Shown here piece after piece: positions 54,486 to 64,000 of a stretch of DNA of 64,000 nt. Numbering within the stretch: position 1 is the first letter of the stretch; every line of letters begins with the position of its first letter. The notes below the pieces were generated by a model. The model searched no databases. It was not told where the DNA came from and worked only from the letters and a program-made list of their open reading frames with translations. The position numbers were made by a program, and so were the translations under genes. Source of the DNA: Fonsecaea monophora (lineage: Eukaryota > Ascomycota > Eurotiomycetes > Chaetothyriales > Herpotrichiellaceae); assembly GCF_001642475.1 (NCBI RefSeq), contig NW_019173944.1, positions 62,001-126,000 on the forward strand, given 5' to 3'.

Positions 54486-55286
54486 GCTCGTCCACAGTAC
54501 TTGAAAGCGAGTGGCAGGGACTGACTAGAGCAATGGCCTTTGTTCTATGTATAACCATGCAGCGGGGAATCGGTGAGGCTCTTCGCCTGGCAGGATCGAC
54601 CAAGTATTTTTGTTATTTTTTTGGTCAGACGTTCTCGATCATGGAGTGGGTCAGGAACAAAACTTCCGATTGAGAGCACGGCGTGTTAGCAAGATATGGC
54701 ACGGGGAAAGCAATGATGGTTTGAGTGGTGTACTACTTGCCTACAGTCCTTGCTGCCAATGCGTCTCCGAAAAAAAGGGAACATGGTATCGAGTGTACCC
54801 GCGGCAAGCCAATCACCCCCACTCAACCTCGGTTATGCCGTGGGGGGGGGGGTTTATACTCCACAAAAGTGGGGCCGCAATACTGTGTATACCGAGTATT
54901 GTTGTCTTGACTAAGAGGTGATTTGTACTCAGCCGCGACGAGTGGCTTGATCAGTCATAAGATGCGGGTGCTGTTGACCGCATAAGCTATGGCTTCCCGC
55001 AAGATACTCGAGTCGACCGGGAAAAGGCAACAATAATGGTGGCAAGGAATTTCACTACTCAGAGCTGTGTCACTGTTAGATATTCATCATCTTTGTCACT
55101 AAATATTCGTCATCTCTAACGATTCTCGACATGTCTGGTCAACAGCTCTTCATCTGCGCTGTGGCCATCTCTCTTGCTCTGCGCGTGCATCTGTTTTTTC
55201 CGACCGCCTTCACATCTGTCTGTGTCATACTGCCTAACTCCAACTCGTCCATTCCCTCCACTGTGAAGGTGTGCTCGCATCAGAGG
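54486..55286. other. Intergenic, upstream of regulator copy 2
   Basis: No gene. It holds a G11 run at 54842-54852, a TACCGAGTA word at 54890-54898 and an imperfect tandem duplication at 55069-55117. Confidence 0.6.
55069..55117. repeat. Imperfect tandem duplication
   Basis: Two adjacent units of 26 and 23 bp share GTCACT at the start and ATATTC-TCATCT in the middle (55069-55094 and 55095-55117). They lie 170 bp beyond the stop of the minus-strand BIM1-like gene. Confidence 0.7.
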
Positions 55287-56050
55287 CTACCACACGACCA
55301 CAAACAGACTTGCCAAGAGTACCATCAATGCCGAAGGAGCAAAGATACTCGCCGCCGATGAGCTCGACGCCGAGGTAGAGCTGGGTTCAGCGCTAGAGTT
55401 CGTCGCCGGGACTGGACAAGAGCCAAGGGTTGTAACGCTCACGGTTGAGCTGTTCTGACACTGGTCCGAGGGCAACAAAGTGGCATTGTTGGTAAAGGTA
55501 ATGTCAGCACACTGGCCAGAAAACAATCAGCAGAGGTCGATGGACGGAACAAACGTGGTCACCACCCACATTGTACAGGCCTTCGCCATTATGACCAGCA
55601 GTGGCAAACTGGATCGACGCCTGCGTCCCCTCCTGGATTGGAAGGCCAGGCGGTAATGTTAGCTTGGGGAAACAGAGGTTGCCGGGTCCTGTCTCGTTGA
55701 GGGGGGCAGAGAACAGCGTGACGTTAAAGTCGGACGAGTTGGCCCCGAAACCGAGATTGATGAAGATGTAGGCGGCGGCGTCGTGGAGAGTGACATTGAG
55801 AGAGCCTCCAGTCAGGGGCCACTCTGTGCGAGGCGTCGTTGCATTGTCAGAGATGCCAGCACCTGGAGGGTCGAGAGGTAAGTATAAATCGACTGCTGAC
55901 AGAATCGAGTCTTCACGTACAAGGGTATATCCTTTGCGAGAAGGGAAGGTCAAAGGAGTCTGCCCGCCACTCCGGATACCAGATTTGGGTGTGAGCAGAC
56001 ACCAGCGAAACGAAGGTCGCAAACGCAAGACAGGAGACAAAATGCTGCAT
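55287..56050 (-). CDS. BIM1-like copper-binding surface protein (copy a)
   Basis: Three exons (56050-55921, 55862-55570, 55511-55287) with two 58-bp introns give 215 residues. The signal peptide ends MQHFVSCLAFATFVSLVSA, so the mature protein starts with His20, the feature that lets lytic-monooxygenase-like folds bind copper through a His brace. HTQIWYPEWRADS and QRIYPCAGIS, then TEWPLTGGSLNVTL, are typical of the BIM1/X325 family. N-glycosylation sites are frequent (FGANSSDFNVTL, PLNETG). A cysteine pair around LCFPKL and CADITF suggests a disulfide. The C-terminus is a Ser-rich stretch with a hydrophobic tail (FAPSALMVLLASLFVVVW), a GPI-anchor signal. In Cryptococcus the BIM1 protein aids copper uptake with Ctr1; other members may have no catalytic role. 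The start and first exon were found only after splicing. Confidence 0.88.
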
Positions 56051-56158
56051 ATTGCCAGAATCAAAAGGGTTTCAATCGAGGTTGAATTCTGTCGAAGAGA
56101 AACTGCTCTGTTGCAGTCACCCGAGAGAATGCGAAGCATTTATGGGCGACATGCTTAT

Positions 56159-56166
56159 CTTGCTCA
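56159..56166 (+). promoter_or_regulatory. Candidate copper-regulator site (CTTGCTCA)
   Basis: It shares the TGCTCA core with the Mac1 site TTTGCTCA of yeast and the TGTGCTCA site of Aspergillus Mac1 homologues, with one mismatch. It is in the BIM1-like promoter. Confidence 0.35.
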
Positions 56167-56333
56167 AGCTCATCTCGCGACTCCATCTCGAAGCTTGTCA
56201 ACTCGACGACTCGACGCTCCCTTGTCTGTTTGCAAGCCACATGGGTCGTTGAGCCTATCATCGATGCATTCGCTGTGGTCGTCAACGAAGCTAGTCTGCG
56301 AGGCTAACACCAAGCCGGAAGTTGACCGAGAAG

Positions 56334-56341
56334 TGAGCAAG
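56334..56341 (-). promoter_or_regulatory. Candidate copper-regulator site (CTTGCTCA, minus strand)
   Basis: The same eight bases as at 56159-56166, in inverted orientation (plus strand TGAGCAAG), 175 bp away in the same promoter. Confidence 0.35.
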
Positions 56342-56552
56342 TTTTCGTAAACAGCAACCCTTCCACAAGAGACCAGCACCACGGTTATTCGGATACCAAT
56401 GCAGGGCCACCATGTGTCTCGATGGCATGGCTGCTGTCGAAAACTGCAGTCAACTTCCCCCTTTGTTGTCTGCTCTGTCTCTTTCTCTTTCACTTCCTCT
56501 TACCTGCTCGAAGTGTGCTCCTTCATCAAAACCCCTCGTCAAAAAAACAGCC

Positions 56553-57328
56553 ATGAGGACCCTCAAAGTTACCTCACTCCTCACGATCGTATTGCTGCCC
56601 CTCTGTGCTTCTCACTTCATCATTCTAACGCCGCCACCACTGGGGAATAACATCAACAATGAAGACCAGTCGCCCTGTGGCGGTTTCAGCCCCTCGAGCT
56701 CCGACAACATCACAGATTTCCACGTCGGAGGCGACGCCGTCGGTCTGACAAGCCTTCATGCGCAGTCATATTTCGCCTACCGTGCTTTGCTAGGCACATC
56801 GCTATCGGCACCGAACTGGACGGTCCTGATTCCAACTGTTGAAGAGTTCGGCCTGAATAGTTTCTGCCAGCCCGCCCTCACAATACCGCCTTCCTGGGTG
56901 GGGTCGGCTGGGTTGCTCCAAGTTGTCCAGGATGCGGAAGACGGTGTGCACTACCAGGTATGGAGTTCCTTCTTACAATATTTTGAATGGCGAGTTTGTG
57001 CACTAGATGAATGGCGAATTGTCTCATCTGATGGTCCTTGATTCTTTAGTGCATGCATGTGAATTTTGTCGCAGGGACAGGGACACCGCAATCGGCCTGC
57101 AGCAACTCATCGGGTGTTTCTGCTCAGTACGCAGACGATCCTACCTTTGACACCATGGAGGGTAATGGGAGCTCAGCATCACCTACGCCGTCTTCATCGC
57201 AGCCATCTTCTTCTGCGACCCAGGCAACATCGCCGTCCGTGTCCTCCGCTGCTTCTCCCACAATGAGGCCTATGGTTGCAGCAGCTGGGCTTTTGGCGGG
57301 GGTGCTTGCGGCACTGTTCGCAGCTTGA
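56553..57328 (+). CDS. BIM1-like copper-binding surface protein (copy b)
   Basis: Two exons (56553-56957 and 57050-57328), intron 92 bp in phase 0, give 227 residues. The signal peptide is about MRTLKVTSLLTIVLLPLCAS, leaving His21 as mature N-terminus (HFIILTPPPLGNN), consistent with a His-brace copper site. NEDQSPCGGFSPSS is the family PCGG block and ITDFHVGGDAVGL follows. NSFCQPALTIP and YQCMHVNFVAG carry the partner cysteines. The last 75 residues are Ser/Pro/Thr-rich with a hydrophobic tail (MVAAAGLLAGVLAALFA), giving a GPI-anchored surface protein. It diverges from copy a in sequence but has the same order of features. The open frame begins further upstream at 56412, but that part is not protein-like. 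Confidence 0.88.
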
Positions 57329-58220
57329 ACATAAATGTGAGGGTCGGACATGAGCTTGATAGTGTGCCTATCTACAGGCTTTTCCGCAGACGGGTGTGCG
57401 ACCAGAACTTCGTCCACCTACCTGGCAGTGGAACACAGAGGAATTAGGCATCTAGAAATGATTGATTGAGTCGTTTCCACGGCTCAACTATACGAGTGTC
57501 AATTTAGCCATAAGCTCCGTCGTCTTTATCGCTCTGCCAAGACCAACTTTGCGAAGGATTCAGCAGCTAATCTTGATCTCTTGTGGCCCCTGGGCTGACT
57601 CGAGCTTGGTCGAGATTTCTAAAACGGGTGGAGGAAGTTCTCCGCCCTGGTCTTGGCACTTGTCTTGGCAAGAGACGGCCTTCCGCTCTACTGGCGCTCA
57701 ATACGAACAATGTTTCAGCTCGTCTCTTCCCCGTCCCCCGTGACAGAAGGCCACCACACCACATTTTCAGCCGGTTATGAAAACGCCCAAGTGGGCGTCT
57801 AGACTGGCGATGCCCAGCGCGGGCGCCGGTCAATATACGATGTCTTCGATGAGCCCCCGAGGTCGCTGAAAGGAGCCTGTTCGCTAGGCCCTCGTCAATT
57901 TACGGCTGAGTTAACCTCGAGGCGGACCTTCTTGGCTTTCACTTACGGCATGACTACATATTTCAAGCGAGCACGAGTCGGGCGTATTGGCCCCATCCTT
58001 CAGGATCTTTGCCCTGGCCAGGCCTTGGGCTGACAGGAGACCAAAAAACCTCCCTTAGCACTTTTTGCTTGGTGTTTGATGTTTTTTTTCCTCTCGACGT
58101 AAGTACTTTTCATTTATTGACCCGGGGGCCCTTTTTACTTGCAAAGAATCCTGTCCAGGATAGAAAAAAAAAGAGCGAGAGTAAGAGTGAGAGAGATTGA
58201 TAGCCAATGTTCCTGTTGAG
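57329..58220. other. Intergenic, upstream of S41 peptidase
   Basis: No gene. Short T8 and A9 runs lie at about 58082-58090 and 58165-58173. Confidence 0.55.
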
Positions 58221-60806
58221 ATGCGACAATCTCCAGCTTGTTCTTATGTAATGTCTCTCCTCTTATGGGTCACGACTCAGATCTTCTGGGCGGGGCGAGC
58301 ATTCGGCGCTGTTGCCCGATCAGAAACCGGCTATAGCCATCCCTGCGAACATGTTGCCGCCATATTCGATGCTGTCAACTATGGTATATTACCCTTCTCA
58401 ATCCGAGTCAGATTCGCTGCTAAAGGCAATCATTAGGTGACGGCTCACCGGACCTACTCAGTCCAGAGGTGGCATATGAATGCCTAAACTCGGTGCCCGT
58501 GGTTCAAGGAGATGCGGCAGCCTTGATCAATGGCCTTCGAGGCTATCTCGAGATGCAAAGTACTCTCGACTACTTGGCCGCGCCGACCACCGGATGGCTT
58601 TTTCCACCTGTCGACATCCTCGATACCCTGGATCAAATTGGACAGAAGGTCATGAACAATGAGTACTCGAGCGAGTATGACCTGCAAGTTGATCTGCATA
58701 CCATGTCACTGTTGGGAAAGGACGACCACTTAATGACCAAAGGTCCAATAATGAAGGCACTGACTTTCCACCGGTTCCCCACCATCACGTACTTGGTGTC
58801 CCTGTCCGAAGATGGAATAGAATATCCATCGGTCTATCTTTTTGGGGATCGATACGAGTTTGACGACGATGGTCAGCTACGGGTCCGAACGGGCGGGGAC
58901 TACTCGGCCATCACAAAGATCAATGGTCTCGACGTTCAGGAATTCCTGCAGACGGAATCACTGACCGGCACGTCCCAAGATCCAGACGCTTTATACAACG
59001 GCCTGCTGTATCCCTACGGGTTTTTCGGGAGTCCAGAATTCTACCCCGGAACAGACACAAACTTGACGTTTCAAAACGGCTCGATCAGAGCGTACCAAAA
59101 TTACTTTGACTGGGGACCCAATAATTTTTCGGACATCGTCGACGGGGAAACAATGTACAACATGTTTTACCAGACGGTCGATCTCAGCGACGAGTCTGAC
59201 GACTCTGGCGAGTCTGCACAGGCGAAACGAAAAGTCAAGCGACAGTCGCCCGTGCCTGCTGTGATATCCGACGACGCTGGTGCCTTTACGGGGTACTGGG
59301 GTGGCGATCTCCCGGATGATGTTGCTGTCCTGACCATCACCAGCTTTTCGCCCGACGACGACGGTGGTTCAGACGTCAACTCGCAGGAGATCCTGCAAGA
59401 AATCCTGGCGTCGGCGAAAGAGAACGGCAAAGACCATCTCATCATCGACCTGCGGACGAACGGAGGTGGATCCGTCCGTTTGTGCCTCGAGACAATGGTG
59501 CAGCTGTTTCCCGACACGCCTCCCGACACCAAATCCAGCCTGAGAGCCAACGGCGCGCAGAAAGCCCTCGTCGACTACTTCAGCGAGCAGACGGACATTG
59601 CCCAGGACGCCAACCCCAACACGGGCCTCGACGAGGAAGAAATCTACGCCGAGTACTGGAATTCGCCCTGGGCTTATCAGACGGTCATGTCGCCGAGTGT
59701 CAAGTCGTTTGACAGCGCCGACCAATTCTACGGCCCGTATCGCGAGGGTCCGGGGTATTTCACCTCGTACTTTCAGGAAAACTATACCAACAACGAATAC
59801 TCGATGATTGACCATTCGGATCTGAACATAACTCAAGCCGATCCTCGGGCAGAGCGGCCTTTTGCGGCAGAAAACATCATCATCTTGACCGATGGGTAAG
59901 CAGTTCCCCACGTGCTTCTCTTTGCGAGAAACAAACCTCCCGATACTTCCTCTCCTCCGTTGCCCTATCAATGGCAAGCCATTTGACTGACATCGCTGTC
60001 GCAGGTACTGTGCGTCTGCATGTTCGATTTTCGTCGAGCACTTGAAGAACGAGTTCCGCGTCATGAGCATCGTCGTTGGCGGGCGGCCACAGAGCGGGCC
60101 CATGCAGACCATCGGCGGCGTCCGAGGCAGCCGGCTCTTCTCATACGACTTCCTGGCGTACCTGGTCGAAGCTTACACGGAACAAATCACGGCGAACCCA
60201 AAGTCCGCGGACGCGCAGTTCGAGGACTGGAACCTGGGCCCCGCCGAGCGCTTTGGGACGGGCCTCCGCGTCAACGGCTTCAACGCCTACCGCATGGGCG
60301 AGCCGCACAACATCCCGCTCCACTTCGCGTACGAGGCTGCCGACTGCCGGATCTGGTACACGCCCGAGATGATCGCGGACGACACGGCGCTGTGGAACCG
60401 GGTGGCCGAGCTGGCGTTTTCGGACCGCGACGGCAACGTGATTGACTCGCCCTACTGCGTCGAGGGCAGCACCAAGCACCCGACCAGCATCTCCGGCGGC
60501 GTGCGACAGGGCGACCTGGGCCCGCAGACGCCGCCGAAAAGCGCCTTCCCGCAGTATACAGGGTGGATCCTGAACGGGACCAGCCTGACGCAAAAGAATC
60601 TGGGGCGTGCCCATGGATTCGGGCCCGGGGTGCTCGAGGGCGGTGGGTACAGCGACGACGACGACAGCGGGAGCAAAGGTGGGAGTGATAAGGACGACGC
60701 CGTCGTCATCGACCCAGTCGCGCTGCAGAATTTCAAGGACATGTGTTCAGAGTCGATCACGGAGGAGCAGTGGTTTGTCAAGCTCATGTGTCTGAGTATG
60801 CAGTGA
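58221..60806 (+). CDS. Secreted peptidase of the S41 family
   Basis: Three exons (58221-58383, 58437-59895, 60005-60806) with introns of 53 and 109 bp give 807 residues. The N-terminus has a hydrophobic signal sequence (VMSLLLWVTTQIFWAGRAFG). The central domain has the S41 features: LTITSFSPDDDG, HLIIDLRTNGGGSV and, across the second intron, NIIILTDGYCASACSIFVEH, in which the Ser of CASAC is the likely nucleophile. Two Cys around it are typical of the fungal group and could form a disulfide. FDWGPNNFSDIVDG and PSVKSFDSADQFYGPYREGP are conserved-looking. A Ser/Asp-rich linker (about 750-770) precedes a short Cys-containing end. Fungal members are mostly uncharacterised, so the substrate is unknown. 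An alternative start ATG is at 58251. Confidence 0.85.
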
Positions 60807-63180
60807 CACTTTTTCCCCAAAAAAGGGTGTCTCTTTCTCGATGTATATGCCCCGAACTGACCTGCACCGATTACCACATTCGTTTGGGAAAAGGAGCATT
60901 GCCGCTTAATCGGGCACGTGAGGGAGCACGAGCGGAGTGGACAGGAGGCATGGGAGAGCGTCAGGCGAGGGCGAGGGAGTTCCAGGGGAGCAGCAAGTGA
61001 GCACGCCAAAGGACACAGCTGGGGGACGTTGTTTAGTTCCCCAGAGCCGGCAATAGTTTCCCTTTGCTAGCGAGCCAAACCCCTATCTGAAACGCTGTTG
61101 CGTAAACTCATCAGGCCATATCCTTCGCCCAAGACTGCAGGGCGAGGACGGCGCCTCGATGACTTGAAGGCACCTGCAGTAGGAAGGAATATCTAGAGGG
61201 GGTTATCGATTGGTCTTCCTTTGCAAGAAGCGGTCAGTCGGAACCAGGAAGTACGGCTTGAACAGACTGCGCCGCCACGTGGGTGAGTAGCGCCTGGCAT
61301 CGTGCGTCGCGTCAACCCCAAAATCTTTGAACATGAACAATAGAAATAAACAATAGTTATTCATGGCCTCCAAGAAGCGTACCAGGCCTGATCCTAAGCG
61401 GAAAAATTCCTGTGATGATAGAGAAGCCTATACGGAGCATCCTCTGCGCCCCCAAGCAAAACCAGGAAAAAGTGAGGGGAAGTGCTCGAGATCGAGGTTG
61501 CCAACAAAACAGTCGAACTGCCTCAAATAGTCGCCAAATGTGTGGATTGCTGCTCTGCCTTGATAGCTCCAAGATCGACCTCACCTATCATCACGAGGAA
61601 TTTCACGACCTCGGCTGTCTTTGCCGTAAAACGGCGCAGCGGAGATGGGTTTCTATAACATGACTCTCTCCTTGCAAAACCAAACTTTGCCATGTCTGAA
61701 GCCTTGCCCTTTGATATCACGCCTGCCCTTCAAGAAATGAGAAAGCTGCCTTACCACAGTTGCATGTCCATTTAATGTTCCTGATGAGATATGCGTCCGT
61801 CGGCATAATTATTTGGATTCGACATCCACCTGGCAGGCCTCAAGCAGCAGCTACACCACTGCCTCGTGTCCACCTCCTGCCGCTGGTGACAGCAGCGTCC
61901 GCCCAGATCTACCTTTGTGCTCGATGTCCTCCTTGCCAGTCTCATATAGCAACTTCACTCCTGCCTAATGTCCTGCATCCTGCCGTCCATGACAATGGTG
62001 TCCTCTCGAGGAAAACATATGGAATTGATGGCAACTTTTTGCGTATTTAAGAAGACCTTTCATCAAATCAACCTTGCCGTTCTCAGCGGCTCAAGACAGA
62101 GTCTGGGCTCTGGAGATGGGTTTACCCGGACGTTCTTGGATTGCGGGCGACTTGCTCCTCGTCCATTTTGAGCTATACTTGCTCCTTTTATACACGATTC
62201 CGTTGTTTATACAGGGTTGCAAGGAAAAAGGACAGTTCAATATTCAATGGAAACCTTGCATAGATTAAGGAGTTCAGGTCCACCGGCTACTGTGACGGTA
62301 CAACGCAGAAGAGAGAGAGGGAGTGTCCTGCACACAACCAACGAAAGCGTGAAACGCATGCCCAGTAGAGCGACAATCTGCCACCACTCTTGCCGCCAAT
62401 GGCCTATCAACAACCTCCCACGCCACCCCTGTTCGGCAGCGCGTATGAATTGTCTCCTTCAGGAACCAGCTGCTCAGTTGCTGCTTCGATATCCGCCCCC
62501 AATGACGCGTCAATCATAGAGAAAACAGCTAGAATCGATATCGGCACTGGTGTCCCTTCGATGGGACCCCCATAACCTACCACAGGTTTTCTTTCTCACA
62601 ATTTCAGTAGCCATGCTGAGATTGATCGCCACATTCGAATGAAGTGGCGGCCATCGGGGGACTGTTCATGAAGCCGTTCTAAAGCTCCTGGGGCTGGACA
62701 TAGCTATATTGAGCCACAGGTTAGAAGAAGAACGAGAAAATCATAGGATGCCGAGACAACAACGACGTACTCCCAGAACTGAATAGAATCAGTTAGTGAC
62801 AATCAAAGACAGTAGAAGTACGTGGTTACCACACAGCGTGATCGAGGTGTCAAACCTGCTCGGTTTACGAACACGTGGTTTCAACGATGCCTACGTCGGC
62901 CTTACAAGTACCACGCCAAAATATAGGCTGTGCAACCAGCCCCAACTCCTGCGTGTCCAACTTATACTCGTCCCCAATAGTCTCGCTTTCAGATGCAATA
63001 CTTCGGTAATTATGGTTTAGTGTTCTCGGTTTACCTGTGTAGTTGCTGAACCCTAATGGCTAGGTATTCTATGGTATTCTCAGCCGACGAACGAGCTGCC
63101 ACGCTCCTGTCTCCCTACCCAACCTGCCGCGGCTAAACCTCACTCCCACGACTTGCTCTTGTCAAGGTTTGTGCGAAACA
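60807..63180. other. Gene-poor stretch before the HET gene
   Basis: About 2.4 kb with only short open frames of no recognisable content. No repeats or transposon signature were noticed. Confidence 0.5.
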
Positions 63181-64000
63181 ATGCGTCTTTTACGACGTAG
63201 CGATACTGGCGAGTTCAACCTCACTGAGCACTTTGGCAACGATACAATCCCTCCATATGCGATACTTTCGCACACATGGGGAGCGGATACCGAGGAAGTC
63301 ACCTTCCAAGACTTGACAAACGGCACTGGCAAGGATAAGCCTGGCTATGAGAAGATCCGGTTCTGTGGAGAACAAGCTAGACAAGATGACTTGCAATACT
63401 TCTGGATTGACACCTGTTGCATCGACAAAAGCAGTAGTGCTGAGCTCACCGAGGCTATCAACTCTATGTACACCTGGTATCGCAAGTCGGCCGTGTGCTA
63501 TGCCTACCTGAGCGATGTCGAGCATAACCGCAAGGAGACCGGTATCATCGACGGCTATCTCGAGAGTCGATGGTGGACAAGAGCATGGACACTTCAAGAA
63601 CTAATCGCACCGAATCATGTTGTTCTCTTTGATAAACATTGGAGTCGCATAGGGACCAAAACAGAACTCACCTTCTCGATATCGGTGAAGACTGGTATTG
63701 ATGAAGATGTGCTTCGGGATCCCTATGCCATCTTCAATAAGAGTGTAGCACAGCGCATGTCGTGGGCATCGAAAAGGCAAGCCAAGCGTATCGAAGATGT
63801 CTCCTATTCCCTCCTCGGAATCTTCGATCTCAGTATGGCCCTGATTTATGGTGAGGGTCGAAGAGCATTTACACGACTTCAGCAAGAAATCCTGAAAGTC
63901 ACAGGAGACCAGTCATTATTTGCTCATTGCTTCTCGCCACACACAGTGCAGGAGCTTAGAGAACGAGGCGATCCAGACATTCTCTTACCGATGTTTGCGG
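63181..64000 (+). CDS. HET-domain protein, 5' part
   Basis: An open frame starts at ATG 63181 (MRLLRRSDTGEFNLTEHFGN) and runs to the window end without a stop, covering 273 codons. The heterokaryon-incompatibility blocks are all present: PPYAILSHTWGADTEEVTF, YFWIDTCCIDK, then SAELTEAINSMYTWYRKSAV with CYAYLSDV, and SRWWTRAWTLQELIAPNHVV. Later KRIEDVSYSLLGIFDLSMAL and YGEGRRAFTRLQQEILK match the C-terminal side of the HET domain. Proteins with this domain trigger or modulate cell death after fusion of incompatible strains, usually with a C-terminal ligand-sensing or effector part that lies outside this window. Confidence 0.92.
   Translation, partial: MRLLRRSDTGEFNLTEHFGNDTIPPYAILSHTWGADTEEVTFQDLTNGTGKDKPGYEKIRFCGEQARQDDLQYFWIDTCCIDKSSSAELTEAINSMYTWYRKSAVCYAYLSDVEHNRKETGIIDGYLESRWWTRAWTLQELIAPNHVVLFDKHWSRIGTKTELTFSISVKTGIDEDVLRDPYAIFNKSVAQRMSWASKRQAKRIEDVSYSLLGIFDLSMALIYGEGRRAFTRLQQEILKVTGDQSLFAHCFSPHTVQELRERGDPDILLPMFA

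Larger units (their letters stand above)
56051..56552. promoter_or_regulatory. Shared promoter of the divergent BIM1-like genes
   Basis: The 502 bp between the two start codons must carry both promoters. Two CTTGCTCA words in opposite orientation are the main candidates for regulatory sites. No TATA box is clear. Confidence 0.6.

Overview
The window is chromosomal DNA of a filamentous ascomycete. The protein set (Pat1, Las1, Ubp16, GT15 mannosyltransferase, Zn2Cys6 regulators, a HET-domain protein, BIM1-like copper proteins), the short 47-110 bp GT-AG introns and the dispersed 5S rRNA gene all fit Pezizomycotina. Gene style suggests Eurotiomycetes, perhaps Chaetothyriales, but that rank is inference. 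No bacterial, viral or organellar DNA is seen, and no intact transposon.

Layout. 0-9.2 kb: GNAT acetyltransferase, mitochondrial ribosomal protein uS12m, a Kre2/Mnt1-type mannosyltransferase (minus), and the decapping activator Pat1. 9.2-18.7 kb: a long stretch without a recognisable protein gene, holding a 5S rRNA gene (about 10314-10432) and a CA microsatellite; it lies upstream of an acidic disordered protein of unknown function. 20.5-38.9 kb: a dense housekeeping block with Las1, Ubp16-like ubiquitin protease, NAD kinase, TRAPP subunit Trs31, MFAP1 splicing factor (minus), a lipocalin-like protein, a Sec14-type lipid transfer protein, Snf4/AMPK-gamma and DNA polymerase alpha subunit B. 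39-48.6 kb: Apc13, an unknown protein, a small secreted protein, an extended-SDR epimerase, ribosomal protein S29 and eIF2B-delta. 49.7-64 kb is more accessory: two convergent paralogous Zn2Cys6 regulators, two divergent BIM1-like GPI-anchored proteins sharing a promoter, a secreted S41-family peptidase, and the 5' part of a HET-domain gene cut by the window edge.

Most genes act independently in core processes. The parts that look like functional units are the divergent BIM1-like pair, whose shared promoter carries two inverted TGCTCA-core sites resembling fungal copper-regulator sites, and the convergent regulator pair, which is probably a local duplication.

Exon structures were worked out by hand from splice signals, reading-frame continuity and expected family sequence. 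They are models, not transcript-supported. Several apparent gene starts in open frames are non-ATG codons, so the starts here were moved to the ATG that gives a sensible protein.
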